A DNA stretch of 64,000 nt from Paenibacillus_AB sp036577625 (GTDB lineage: Bacteria > Bacillota > Bacilli > Paenibacillales > NBRC-103111). This document shows, one piece after another, positions 24,810-33,788 of the stretch. Position 1 is the first letter of the stretch. The number at the start of each line of letters is the position of its first letter. The DNA is taken from contig NZ_JARBDC010000005.1 of NCBI RefSeq assembly GCF_036577625.1, positions 1 through 64,000 on the forward strand, written 5' to 3'. The translations under genes were made by a program, and so were the position numbers. The notes under the pieces were generated by a model. That model saw only the letters and a program-made list of their open reading frames with translations, was not told where the DNA came from and ran no database searches.

Positions 24810-26237
24810 ATGGGAACGAAACCGGAATCGGGTCCGAATCCGAATCCGAAACCGAATGTGCTGTTCATCATGTCGGACCAGCATCGTTACGATTGCATCG
24901 GCTACAGCCGGGACTACCCGGTGAAGACGCCGAACCTGGACCGGCTCGCCGCGGAAGGGGCGGCGTTTGCGAACGCCTTTACGCCGATTCCGCTGTGCTG
25001 TCCGGCGAGGCAAAGCCTCCTGCACGGCAGACGGCCGGAAAGCTTCGAATCGTTTTGGAACGCCGATCTCGTGCCGAACCGCGAGCTGGAGCCGTCGGCT
25101 TACACATGGCCGAGAGAGCTGCGGGAAAACGGCTACGCGACCGGTTATGTAGGCAAATGGCACGTCAACCGGGAGCATCCGCCGACCGCTTACGGCTTCG
25201 ACGATTACGTCGGGGAGCAAGATTACCGCAAGCACCGGGCGGCCCGATATCCGGACGTCCAGTTTACGAACGGCTTTTTCGGCGAGGTCGATCCCGTGGA
25301 GCTGCCGGATACGCGGACGCACTGGCTTGCGGAACGGGCGGTTCGGCTCATCGAAACGTACGCCGCCTCCGGACGGCCGTGGCATTTGCGGCTCGATTTT
25401 CCGGAACCGCATTTGCCGTGCCAGCCGCACGCGTCGTTTCTGGCCCGGTTCGAGTCCGAGGACATTCCGCAATGGAGAAGCTTTTCCGACAGCTTCCGAA
25501 ACAAGCCGTACATCCAGAAGCAGCAGCTGCTCAACTGGGGGCTGGAGCATTACGCATGGTCCGACTGGGAGCCGATCGTCCGCCGCTACTACGCGGTCAT
25601 CGCGCAGCTGGACGACGCGGTCGGCATCGTGCTGGACGCGCTGAAGCGGCTCGGGCTGGAGCGGGACACGATCGTCGTGTACACGGCCGACCACGGCGAC
25701 ATGTGCGGCGGGCACCGGATGATGGATAAGCATTACATTTTGTACGACGACGTGGTGAAGGTGCCGCTGATCGTCAAATATCCGGAGCGCATTCCGGCCG
25801 GCGCGCGAATCGACCGGTTCGTTTACAACCTGCTCGATCTGCCGCCCACGATTTTGGAGTACGCCGGGCTCGTCCCGCAGCCTTTTTTCCACGGCGCTTC
25901 GCTGCTTCCGCTGCTGCGGGGGGACGAACCGGACGACTGGCGCACCGAGGTCGTGTCCACCTACAACGGACAGCAGTTCGGGCTGTACAACCAGCGGATG
26001 ATTCGCGGCGAGCGATGGAAGTATGTCTGGAATATGACCGACGTCGACGAGCTGTACGATCTGCGGACCGACCCCGACGAGCTGCATAACGTCATCGGCG
26101 ACGCTCGGTACGGCGGCGTGCTTGCGGAGCTGCGGCTGAAGCTGTACGACGAATTGAAGCAGCGCCGGGACCCGTTCGTCCAATTCGACTGGACGAAACG
26201 GCAGCTGACGGAAGGGCGCAAAGCATCCGTCCGCTGA
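24810..26237 (+). CDS. Cytoplasmic sulfatase family protein
   Basis: 475 aa from the ATG at 24810 (TTGGGGGAG upstream). The frame is open to 24654, but that part looks like leader. VLFIMSDQHRYDCIGY is the N-terminal metal-binding start, and CCPARQSLLHGR carries the C-x-P-x-R sulfatase signature whose first Cys becomes formylglycine. KWHVN, the LDDAVG region and TADHGDMCG follow the alkaline-phosphatase-like fold. There is no signal peptide, so it should act inside the cell. Its N-terminus holds a short NPNPKPN repeat from a hexamer repeat in DNA. It is the first gene of an operon with a complete oligopeptide-type importer, so it probably desulfates an imported compound. A maturase (anSME) is not in the window. 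Confidence 0.88.
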   Translation: MGTKPESGPNPNPKPNVLFIMSDQHRYDCIGYSRDYPVKTPNLDRLAAEGAAFANAFTPIPLCCPARQSLLHGRRPESFESFWNADLVPNRELEPSAYTWPRELRENGYATGYVGKWHVNREHPPTAYGFDDYVGEQDYRKHRAARYPDVQFTNGFFGEVDPVELPDTRTHWLAERAVRLIETYAASGRPWHLRLDFPEPHLPCQPHASFLARFESEDIPQWRSFSDSFRNKPYIQKQQLLNWGLEHYAWSDWEPIVRRYYAVIAQLDDAVGIVLDALKRLGLERDTIVVYTADHGDMCGGHRMMDKHYILYDDVVKVPLIVKYPERIPAGARIDRFVYNLLDLPPTILEYAGLVPQPFFHGASLLPLLRGDEPDDWRTEVVSTYNGQQFGLYNQRMIRGERWKYVWNMTDVDELYDLRTDPDELHNVIGDARYGGVLAELRLKLYDELKQRRDPFVQFDWTKRQLTEGRKASVR

Positions 26238-26305
26238 CGGGCGAGACGCAAGGCGCCGTCTGTTCGAACGGGGTCGGCGCGAAACCATAGGGAGGATACG
26301 ATCCG

Positions 26306-28264
26306 ATGAGAAAATCAGTTACCGCGGCCGTACTGGCGGCGCTTCTGTCCGCGGGAGCGCTGGCCGCCTGCGACTCCGGGAAAACGGGCGACGGCGCGGC
26401 CGCTTCGCCGCAGGCCGCCGCCGCAAACGCCCAAACCGGGGCATCGCCGTCGCAAACGAAGCCCGGCCCGGGCCAGCCGACGTCCGTTTCGGCCGATTAC
26501 AAGCAGTCGCCCTTTTTCGAAGGGAAGGGGCTGCCGCCGGTCAAGGAGCGGCTGCCGAAGGAGCCGAAGCTGACGAACGAGCTGCCGAAGGACGCCTTGA
26601 CCTACGAAATCGGCACGTACGGCGGGACGCTGCGCACGGTGCGCCAAGATCCGGTCAACGATTCCGACCTGTTCATCATCAACAACGAGCCGCTCGTGAA
26701 CAGCCCCGGCGTGCTCGGCGAAGAGGTGACGCCGAACATCGTCAAAAGCTACACGGTGAGCGACGACCAGAAGCTGTTCACGTTCGTGCTGCGCGAAGGG
26801 CTGAAATGGTCGGACGGCCGGCCGGTCACGACGCAGGACGTCAAGTTCGCGGTCGACGACGTGCTGCTGAACAAGGAGCTGACGCCGACGATTCCGCTGT
26901 GGCTGAAGTCGGCGGCGGACGCCGGCGGCAAGCCGTTTACGTTTCAGGCGATCGACGACTACACGTTTACGATCGGCTTCGACGAGCCGTACGGCGGCTT
27001 TTTGATCCAGCTGGCCGTGCAGGGCTGGAGAGGCTACAACGATCTGCTCAAGCCGAAGCATGTTTTGCAAAAATATCATGTCAAGTACACCCCGCTCGAT
27101 CAGCTCGAGCCGCTGATCAAGGAAGCGGGCTTCGCGCCCGGAGAATGGGCGAAGCTGTTCGCGGCGAAGGACGTGCTGAACAACGAGATCACGTACCCGA
27201 AGGCGATCGGTTTTCCCGTGCTCACCCCGTATATCCAGGTGAAATCGGGCGACAAGATCGAGTTCGAGCGCAACCCGTACTATTTCAAGGTGGACGCGAA
27301 CGGCAACCAGCTGCCGTACATCGACAAGCTGCAAAGCACGCTCGTGCAAAACGCGGAAATGGTCAATTTGAAAATATTGGCCGGGGAAGTGGACCATTCG
27401 TACGAATACGTGTCGATTCCGAAGGTGCCGCTGCTCAAGGAGAACGAGGCGAAGGGCGGCTACAGGGTGTACGTCAACAGCCTGCACCGGACGGCGGGCG
27501 ACATTCACCTGAACTTGACGTACGACGATCCGGTATGGCGGCAGGTCGTGCGCGACGTCAAGTTTCGCAAAGCGCTCAATTTGGCGCTCGACAAGAAGGA
27601 GATCGCGGATACGGTCTACTACGGCTTCGCGAAGCCGTCCTCGATCGGAGATCCGAACCGAAACGTGCAGGAGGCGAACCGGCTGCTCGACGAAATCGGG
27701 ATGAAAAAAGGGACGGACGGCTACCGCGCCGGACCGGACGGCAAACGGTTCACGATTCCGCTGGAGGTGTCGTCCGCGTTCGCCGATTTCGCCGCGCTCG
27801 GCCAGCTCGTCGTGGAGCAGTGGAAGCAGATCGGACTGGACGTGACGCTGAAGCAGATCGACAGTTCGCTCTGGACGAACCGCAACAAGGCGAACGAGCT
27901 GAAGGCGACGATCATGTATACGCCGGGTCCGGTGCAGTGGTCGAGGCAGGAATGGGGCCAAAACATATGGGCGCCGCTGTGGGACCAATGGTGGAATTCC
28001 GGAGGGAAGCAGGGCGAGGAGCCGCCGGAGGAGGCGAAGGAGCTGTTCCGGACGATTTTCAAGCTGCGCGAGCTGTCGCTTCGGGAGGCGCTCGCGAAGC
28101 GCGACGACATTCGCAAAAACATCGGAGCGAACTATTGGTATTTCATTCACAGCGAACAAATAGCCGCTCCCGTGGCGGTAAACGCCAAAATCGGCAACAT
28201 TTCCGACAAAGGCTGGGGCATCGGGCAAAATTTCGCCGGCGAGCAATGGTTTTTCCGCAAATAA
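26306..28264 (+). CDS. Oligopeptide-type ABC transporter binding lipoprotein (SBP family 5)
   Basis: 652 aa. The signal peptide ends in the lipobox ALAAC, followed by a long Ala/Gly/Pro/Gln linker to about residue 65 and then the family 5 binding fold (RTVRQDPVNDSDLFIINNEPLV, LREGLKWSDGRPVTTQDVKF, VKFRKALNLALDKKEIAD). GGGAGG precedes the ATG. In this family ligands are peptides, nickel or oligosaccharides. The neighbouring sulfatase suggests a sulfated glycan or conjugate rather than a peptide, but that is inference. Confidence 0.92.
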   Translation: MRKSVTAAVLAALLSAGALAACDSGKTGDGAAASPQAAAANAQTGASPSQTKPGPGQPTSVSADYKQSPFFEGKGLPPVKERLPKEPKLTNELPKDALTYEIGTYGGTLRTVRQDPVNDSDLFIINNEPLVNSPGVLGEEVTPNIVKSYTVSDDQKLFTFVLREGLKWSDGRPVTTQDVKFAVDDVLLNKELTPTIPLWLKSAADAGGKPFTFQAIDDYTFTIGFDEPYGGFLIQLAVQGWRGYNDLLKPKHVLQKYHVKYTPLDQLEPLIKEAGFAPGEWAKLFAAKDVLNNEITYPKAIGFPVLTPYIQVKSGDKIEFERNPYYFKVDANGNQLPYIDKLQSTLVQNAEMVNLKILAGEVDHSYEYVSIPKVPLLKENEAKGGYRVYVNSLHRTAGDIHLNLTYDDPVWRQVVRDVKFRKALNLALDKKEIADTVYYGFAKPSSIGDPNRNVQEANRLLDEIGMKKGTDGYRAGPDGKRFTIPLEVSSAFADFAALGQLVVEQWKQIGLDVTLKQIDSSLWTNRNKANELKATIMYTPGPVQWSRQEWGQNIWAPLWDQWWNSGGKQGEEPPEEAKELFRTIFKLRELSLREALAKRDDIRKNIGANYWYFIHSEQIAAPVAVNAKIGNISDKGWGIGQNFAGEQWFFRK

Positions 28265-28307
28265 GGGGGACTTCTCCCGATTCATCGCATGGAAGGGAGC
28301 AACCGAC

Positions 28308-29306
28308 ATGGCGGCCTACATCGGCAAACGGCTGCTGCAGCTTATTCCGCTGCTTATCGCCATCAGCATGATCGTGTTCATCATCATCCAGCTGCCGCCG
28401 GGCGACTTTTTGACGACGTACGTGGACCAGCTGAAGCTGTCCGGTACCGACGTCGCGGAGAGCACGATCGTCAACCTGACGGCGCAATACGGCTTGAACG
28501 AGCCGATCTACGTCCAATATGCGCTGTGGATCAAAAATATCGTGCTGCGCGGCGATCTCGGCACGTCGTTCCAATGGAATTTGCCGGTATCGCAGGTGAT
28601 CGGCGATCGGCTTGCGCTGACGATGGTCATCTCCGTCGCCTCGCTCGTCATCGTTTGGGCGATCGCCATCCCGGTCGGCATTTACTCGGCGACGCACCAA
28701 TATTCGTTCGGGGACTATTTGTTCTCGTTTCTCGGCTTTATCGGGATGGCGGTTCCGGGCTTTCTGATCGCCCTCATTCTCGTCTACTTCGTCTTCGATA
28801 CGACGGGCGTCTCCATTACCGGGCTGTTCTCGCCCGAGTATCAGGACGCGCCGTGGAGCTTCGCCAAGCTGCTCGATATGCTGCCGAGGCTGGCGATCCC
28901 CGTCGTGCTCGTCGCGCTGTCGGGCACCGCTTCGCTCGTTCGCGTCATGCGGGGGATGCTGCTCGACGAGCTGTCGAAGCAGTACGTCATCACCGCGCGG
29001 GCGAAAGGCGTGGCGGAGCGGCGGCTGCTGTTCAAATATCCGGTGCGGATGGCGATCAACCCGCTCGTCAGCACGATCGGCTGGACGCTGCCGGCGCTCA
29101 TATCCGGCGAAGCGATCGTCGGCATCGTCCTCAATTTGCCGACGACCGGCCCCGTTTTGCTGAAGGCGCTCATGGTGCAGGACATGTACCTCGCGGGCAG
29201 CTTCCTGCTCATTTTGAGCGTGCTGACCGTTATCGGCACGCTGCTGTCCGACATTTTGCTCGCGATGCTCGATCCGCGCATCCGGTTCGGGGGTGCGGGC
29301 TCATGA
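28308..29306 (+). CDS. ABC permease, OppB/DppB-like
   Basis: 332 aa with an N-terminal helix (LLQLIPLLIAISMIVFIIIQLPPGDF, typical of the OppB start) and five further helices. The EAA-type loop ITARAKGVAERRLLFKYPVR lies near residues 225-244. It forms the channel with the next gene, whose ATG overlaps this gene's stop (ATGA at 29303-29306), indicating translational coupling. Confidence 0.92.
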   Translation: MAAYIGKRLLQLIPLLIAISMIVFIIIQLPPGDFLTTYVDQLKLSGTDVAESTIVNLTAQYGLNEPIYVQYALWIKNIVLRGDLGTSFQWNLPVSQVIGDRLALTMVISVASLVIVWAIAIPVGIYSATHQYSFGDYLFSFLGFIGMAVPGFLIALILVYFVFDTTGVSITGLFSPEYQDAPWSFAKLLDMLPRLAIPVVLVALSGTASLVRVMRGMLLDELSKQYVITARAKGVAERRLLFKYPVRMAINPLVSTIGWTLPALISGEAIVGIVLNLPTTGPVLLKALMVQDMYLAGSFLLILSVLTVIGTLLSDILLAMLDPRIRFGGAGS

Positions 29307-30478
29307 TCGCCGAGCTGCGCAGACGCTATGGGCGGGGCTGGCGCAAGACCGCCGGAAGCGCGCCGGGGGACGGGTCGCCGGCGGCTCCGAACGAAGCGTA
29401 CGAAGCCGCGTCCCAATGGCGGCTCATGTGGTGGAAGTTCCGCAAGCACAGGCTGGCGATGATCGCCGTTCCGGTGCTGCTGCTGATGTATCTGGCGGCG
29501 ATCTTCTGCGACTTCCTGACGCCGACCGTGCCGACCGCGCGCTTCGCCGATTACAAAAACGCGCCGCCGCAGCATATCCGCTTCGTCGATCCGGAAACGG
29601 GCTTTTCCTTACGGCCGTTCGTTTACGGCTTGAAGCAGGACATGGACAAAACGACGTTCCGGCGTACGTATGCGGAAGATCCGACGCGCAAATATCCGAT
29701 CCGCTTTTTCGTGGAGGGCGAGCCGTACCGGCTGCTTGGCCTGTTCGAGACGAACGTGCATCTGTTCGGACTCGGCGACAAGGAGGCGCCGCTGCTGCTC
29801 ATGGGCAGCGATTCGCTCGGGCGCGATCTGTTTACGCGCATTTTGTACGGAGCCCGCATCTCGCTGTCGTTCGGGCTGGCCGGCATCGCGCTCACGCTCG
29901 TGCTCGGACTCGCGATCGGCGGCGTTTCCGGCTATATCGGCGGCGCGGTCGACACGTTGATTCAACGCGTCGTCGACCTGCTCGTCTGCCTGCCGACGAT
30001 TCCGCTCTGGATGGCGCTGGCCGCCGCGCTGCCGCGAAGCTGGACGCCGCTGCAGACGTATTTCGGGATGATCCTCATTTTCTCGATCATCGATTGGACG
30101 TCGCTCGCGCGGGTCGTGCGGGGGAAGGTGCTGTCGCTCCGCGAGGAGGATTTCACGCTGGCCGCCAGATTGGCGGGGGCGGGCGACATGCGGATCATAT
30201 TCAAGCATTTGCTGCCGTCTCTTTCGAGCTACATCGTCGTGGCGACGACGATGGCGATTCCTTCGACCATTCTCGGGGAAACGGCGCTCAGCTTTCTCGG
30301 CATCGGCCTTCAGCCTCCGGCCGTCAGCTGGGGCGTGCTGCTGCAGGACGCGCAAAATTTGCAGACGCTGGCTCACCAGCCGTGGCTGCTTTGGCCGGCC
30401 GCGTTCGTCATCGTCACCGTGCTCATGTTCAACTTTCTCGGCGACGGCCTGCGCGACGCGGCGGACCCGTACAAATAA
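29303..30478 (+). CDS. ABC permease, OppC/DppC-like
   Basis: 391 aa from the ATG at 29303, coupled to the preceding stop. It is longer than a classic DppC (about 300 aa) because of a roughly 60-residue extracellular insertion after the first helix (FVDPETGFSLRPFVYGL to NVHLFGLG), seen in some family members. MGSDSLGRDLFTRILYG and TLAARLAGAGDMRIIFKHLLP (EAA loop) are the diagnostic motifs. GETALSFLGIGLQPPAVSWG near the C-terminus is typical. Confidence 0.92.
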   Translation: MIAELRRRYGRGWRKTAGSAPGDGSPAAPNEAYEAASQWRLMWWKFRKHRLAMIAVPVLLLMYLAAIFCDFLTPTVPTARFADYKNAPPQHIRFVDPETGFSLRPFVYGLKQDMDKTTFRRTYAEDPTRKYPIRFFVEGEPYRLLGLFETNVHLFGLGDKEAPLLLMGSDSLGRDLFTRILYGARISLSFGLAGIALTLVLGLAIGGVSGYIGGAVDTLIQRVVDLLVCLPTIPLWMALAAALPRSWTPLQTYFGMILIFSIIDWTSLARVVRGKVLSLREEDFTLAARLAGAGDMRIIFKHLLPSLSSYIVVATTMAIPSTILGETALSFLGIGLQPPAVSWGVLLQDAQNLQTLAHQPWLLWPAAFVIVTVLMFNFLGDGLRDAADPYK

Positions 30479-30491
30479 GGAGGGAGCCGGG

Positions 30492-31514
30492 ATGGAGCGC
30501 GGCGACGACATTGTATTGCAATTGAAGGGCGTGCGGGCGCATTTCCGCGTCAAGGAAGGCGTGCTCAAGGCGGTCGACGGGGTCGACATCGCCGCGAGGC
30601 GCGGGCGGACGCTCGGCATCGTAGGCGAAAGCGGCTGCGGCAAAAGCGTAACGTCGCAGGCGATTTTGCGGCTCCTTCCCGCCTCCGCGGCGGTCGACGG
30701 CGAAATACGGCTGCGGCGGTCGAAGGACGGGCGGGAGGAGACCGTCGACATCGCGTCGCTCGACCCGCGCGGGGCGGAGATGCGAAGCATTCGCGGCGGG
30801 GAAATCGCGATCATTTTCCAGGAGCCGATGAAGGCGTTCTCGCCGATTCATACGATCGGCGACCAGATCCTGGAGGCGATTTTGCTGCACCGGACGACAG
30901 ACCGCGGCGAGGCGAAGCGGATCGCGCTGGAGACGCTGCGGAAAGTCGGCATGTCGAACCCCGAGCAGCGGCTCGGCGAATATCCGCACCAGCTGTCCGG
31001 AGGGATGCGCCAAAGGGCGATGATCGCCATGGCCGTCGCCGGACGCCCGGCGGTGCTGATCGCCGACGAGCCGACGACGGCGCTCGACGTCACGGTGCAG
31101 GCGCAGGTGCTGCGGCTCATTAACGAACTGAAGGAGGAGACCGGCACGTCGGTCCTGTTCATCACGCACGATTTGGGCGTTATCGCGGAAATGTCCGATG
31201 AAGTGGCGGTCATGTATTTGGGCAAGGTGGTCGAATACGCGGATGTCGACACGCTGTTTTACGGCGCGGTCCATCCGTACACGAAGGCGCTGCTCGCTTC
31301 GATCCCGTCGCTTTCCGGCAGCCGGGAACGGCTGGAGACGATCGAGGGGACGGTGCCTTCCCCGGTCGGTTTGCCGGCGGGCTGCGGCTTTTTGAACCGC
31401 TGTCCGGCGGCGCGTCCCGGCGTTTGCGATGCCGGCGAGGTGCCGCTTTACGAAGTGAAGCCCGGGCATCAGGTGCGCTGCGTGCTGGCCGGCCCGGCCA
31501 AGGAGGCGAATTGA
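30492..31514 (+). CDS. ABC ATPase, OppD/DppD-like
   Basis: 340 aa. Walker A is GESGCGKS (residues about 43-50), the Q-loop is FQEPMKAFSP, the signature is LSGGMRQR and Walker B is VLIADEPTTALDVTVQ. The C-terminal oligopeptide-type extension carries the CGFLNRCPAA...C cysteines seen in this family. It energises the two upstream permeases. AAGGAGGG precedes the ATG. The next ATPase starts three bases after the stop. Confidence 0.93.
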   Translation: MERGDDIVLQLKGVRAHFRVKEGVLKAVDGVDIAARRGRTLGIVGESGCGKSVTSQAILRLLPASAAVDGEIRLRRSKDGREETVDIASLDPRGAEMRSIRGGEIAIIFQEPMKAFSPIHTIGDQILEAILLHRTTDRGEAKRIALETLRKVGMSNPEQRLGEYPHQLSGGMRQRAMIAMAVAGRPAVLIADEPTTALDVTVQAQVLRLINELKEETGTSVLFITHDLGVIAEMSDEVAVMYLGKVVEYADVDTLFYGAVHPYTKALLASIPSLSGSRERLETIEGTVPSPVGLPAGCGFLNRCPAARPGVCDAGEVPLYEVKPGHQVRCVLAGPAKEAN

Positions 31515-31516
31515 CG

Positions 31517-32530
31517 ATGCGGGACGCCGAAACGATAGTGCGGGTCGACGGGCTGAGCAAACATTTTCCGGTGCGCCGGGGCTTGTTCAAGCGAACGGTC
31601 GGCCGGCTGAAGGCGGTGGACGATGTTCGGCTGACCGTCCGCCGGGGCGAGACGTTCGGGCTCGTCGGCGAGTCGGGCTGCGGCAAATCGACGCTGGGCC
31701 GGTGCCTGCTGCGCGCGATCGAGCCGACCGACGGCGCGATTTGGTTCCGCGACCGGACCGGCAAGGAGGTCGACGTGCGCGGGCTCGGCAAGCGGGAGCT
31801 GCGGGCAATCCGGCGCGACATGCAGCTCGTGTTCCAGGACCCGTACGCCTCGCTCAATCCGCGGATGACGGTCGCCGAAATCGTCGGCGAGCCGCTCGTC
31901 TGCCACGGCATCGCGAGAGGCGGCGAGCTGCGGCGGCGGGTCGCGGCGCTCGTGGAGACGGTCGGCTTGAGCGCCCGGCATTTGGACCGGTACCCCCACG
32001 CCTTCAGCGGGGGGCAGCGGCAGCGGATCGGGATCGCCCGTGCGCTGGCGACCGATCCGGCCTTTCTCGTCTGCGACGAAGCGGTGTCGGCGCTGGACGT
32101 GTCCGTGCAGGCGCAAATTTTGAATTTGCTGCGGGAGCTGCAGGAGCGGCTCGAGCTGAGCTATTTGTTCATTTCGCACGATTTGGGCGTCATTCGGCAT
32201 ATTTCCGACCGGGTCGGGGTCATGTACGTCGGCCGAATCGTCGAGACGGCCCGCACGGAGCAGCTGTTCGCGCGCCCGTATCACCCGTATGCGGAGGCGC
32301 TGCTGTCGGCGAAGCCGATTCCGGACCCGCGGCGCAAAGCCGAACGGATCGTGCTGTCCGGCGAGGTGGCGAATCCGGCGAATCCGCCGGCGGGCTGCTA
32401 TTTTCACCCGCGCTGCCCGTACGCCCGGGACGTCTGCAAAACCGCGGCGCCGCCGCTGAAGCAGGTCGGGGACGACCGCTTCGCCGCCTGCCATTTCGCC
32501 GGGGAGCTGCAATTGAGAGGAGCGCTGTAA
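31517..32530 (+). CDS. ABC ATPase, OppF/DppF-like
   Basis: 337 aa from the ATG at 31517; a longer frame from 31424 overlaps the upstream gene and is not needed. It has VRRGLFKRTVGRLKAVDDV (OppF-type start), Walker A GESGCGKST, signature FSGGQRQRIGIARAL and Walker B FLVCDEAVSALDVSVQ. The C-terminus has the CYFHPRCPYAR.VC cysteine motif. With OppD-like it forms the ATPase pair of the importer. Confidence 0.93.
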   Translation: MRDAETIVRVDGLSKHFPVRRGLFKRTVGRLKAVDDVRLTVRRGETFGLVGESGCGKSTLGRCLLRAIEPTDGAIWFRDRTGKEVDVRGLGKRELRAIRRDMQLVFQDPYASLNPRMTVAEIVGEPLVCHGIARGGELRRRVAALVETVGLSARHLDRYPHAFSGGQRQRIGIARALATDPAFLVCDEAVSALDVSVQAQILNLLRELQERLELSYLFISHDLGVIRHISDRVGVMYVGRIVETARTEQLFARPYHPYAEALLSAKPIPDPRRKAERIVLSGEVANPANPPAGCYFHPRCPYARDVCKTAAPPLKQVGDDRFAACHFAGELQLRGAL

Positions 32531-32535
32531 CGGAG

Positions 32536-32973
32536 ATGATGACGAACGTGTGGGGGCTCGTCGTATTGGTGTTCGTGCCCGTCATGGGCGCGCTGATGGC
32601 GGCGTTCAGCTGGCTGACGCACGTTACCGTCCGCCGCTCGATCGGCCGGAAGCATCGCGCCCTGGAGGAAATTCATTTGACGAGCGATATCCCGGCGTTT
32701 TGGACGGCCAAATACGACCGGAAGCTGCGGAAGCTGGAAACGAGCGGCGGCTCGGATGCGGCTCGGACGTCCGCGTGGCTGCGGCGGAGGCGGGACAAGG
32801 TCGTATCCGAGCTGGAGCGGCTGATCGCCTACACGCGCCGTACGAGGCTCGTCGCCGAGGAGGAAGTGCGCGGCGTGCTGCTGGACGAGCTGCAGAAGCT
32901 GCACAGCGCCTGGAAAGCCGGGGCGGGCGGCGCATCGCCGCGCGAGCGCGCGTCGGGGCCGGTGAGGCGATAG
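32536..32973 (+). CDS. Small single-helix membrane protein of unknown function
   Basis: 145 aa starting five bases after the last ABC gene's stop, so probably in the same operon. One N-terminal membrane helix (VWGLVVLVFVPVMGALMAAF) is followed by a basic, charged helical cytoplasmic part. The last residues (GGASPRERASGPVRR) are encoded by the first copy of the intergenic repeat, and the stop codon lies inside its hairpin. The repeat has apparently altered the C-terminus. No family is recognised. Confidence 0.65.
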   Translation: MMTNVWGLVVLVFVPVMGALMAAFSWLTHVTVRRSIGRKHRALEEIHLTSDIPAFWTAKYDRKLRKLETSGGSDAARTSAWLRRRRDKVVSELERLIAYTRRTRLVAEEEVRGVLLDELQKLHSAWKAGAGGASPRERASGPVRR

Positions 32974-33240
32974 CGTGCGAAGGAGCACTATCGCGGCGAA
33001 ACGGCGTAGCCGTAGTGCGGCGACCCGCGAGCGTGCGTCGGCGCCGGTGAAGCGATAGCGTGCGAAAGAGCACTATCGCGTTGAAAACGGCGCTGCCGTA
33101 GCGCGGATCGTGCGCTTTTGCGCATTATCCGGCGCGACCCGCGAGCGCGCGTCGGCGCCGGTGAGGCGATAGCGTGCGAAAGAGCACTATCGCGCGAAAA
33201 CGGCGCTGCCGTAACGCGGATAGTGCGCTTTTGCACACTG
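32941..33240. repeat. Three copies of a GC-rich hairpin repeat
   Basis: Each copy has a GCGAGCG.GCGTCGG.GCCGGTGA block followed by a 28-base hairpin with GCGATAGCGTGC and GCACTATCGC arms, at 32967-32994, 33052-33079 and 33166-33193. Copies 2 and 3 continue with an AAACGGCGCTGCCGTA block and then a second hairpin (GTGCGCTTTTGCGCA-like, about 33106-33128 and near 33226). Spacings are 85 and 114 bases. Copy 1 runs into the 3' end of the small membrane protein gene. Confidence 0.8.
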
Positions 33241-33280
33241 TTTAATATGCGGCCGTGCCGATCGCGTGTAAAGGATAGGA

Positions 33281-33303
33281 ATAGCGGAACGCGGTTCCGC
33301 TAT
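33281..33303. repeat. Short palindrome of the GTTCCGCTAT repeat family
   Basis: Perfect 10-bp stem ATAGCGGAAC/GTTCCGCTAT with a three-base loop, sharing its arm with the element at 20363-20440. It may also act as a terminator for the leftward DinB-like gene, though no T-run is seen. Confidence 0.5.
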
Positions 33304-33317
33304 AGTTCGAGCAGCCG

Positions 33318-33788
33318 TTACTGCCATTCCAGCTGCCCATTTCTCATTTTCGCAATGTATATCATTTGCGCGGTACGGCCGGGTAAGTGGTGCAGCATCT
33401 GGATCATGATTTCGAGAACCCGGGAGCTGTTGTTTAAAGCGCTATACGTGAGCGGCGGCATATGTAAATAAGGCTGCCTCAGCAATTCCTCGGTCGGATT
33501 GGACTTCAAGGCTTCCAACACCTGGATGATCGGATCGAACGATTTTCGTATGAGCTCGAGCGCCGTTTCTTTGGACATGACCAGTCCTTTTTCAAACTCC
33601 TTTTCTCGATCCCTCGTATCCGCAACGTCGAAGAATACGATTTCTACCCGTTGTCGGACCGTTCCCCAAATGTGGGCGACGAGGTTGGCGATGCTGTTGC
33701 TTTCGGCGGTAGGCGCCCATGCGATATCTTCTTCCGTCAGTTGGGCGATCGCTTGCGTCGTCCATTTTTTTTCGGCTCTGAATTCCAC
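33318..33788 (-). CDS. DinB/DUF1572-like protein, probably frameshifted near its start
   Basis: 156 aa in the main frame from a GTG at 33788 that lacks a Shine-Dalgarno. The HIWGTVRQRVE and MIQMLHHLPGRTAQMIYIAK segments fit the DinB-like four-helix family, whose histidines bind metal. Upstream, a GGAGGGG site and a TTG at 33823 open another frame reading DIPMLLIDSF, which would join the main frame in line with the family N-terminus if the six-A run at 33789-33794 had one extra base. A one-base deletion, a sequencing error or programmed slippage are all possible. Confidence 0.75.
   Translation of the reverse strand: MEFRAEKKWTTQAIAQLTEEDIAWAPTAESNSIANLVAHIWGTVRQRVEIVFFDVADTRDREKEFEKGLVMSKETALELIRKSFDPIIQVLEALKSNPTEELLRQPYLHMPPLTYSALNNSSRVLEIMIQMLHHLPGRTAQMIYIAKMRNGQLEWQ

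Noticed and set aside
23479..24924. 481-codon plus-strand ORF
   Set aside because: Overlaps the secreted helical protein gene, its promoter and leader; translation is low-complexity and the opposite frame has a signal peptide and ribosome-binding site.
26315..28309. 664-codon minus-strand ORF
   Set aside because: Exact antisense shadow of the binding-protein gene; Arg/Val/Leu-rich low-complexity translation and no motifs.
32941..33240. Tandem repeats considered as a CRISPR array
   Set aside because: Only three copies, uneven spacing of 85 and 114 bases, similar sequence between the hairpins, and no cas genes.
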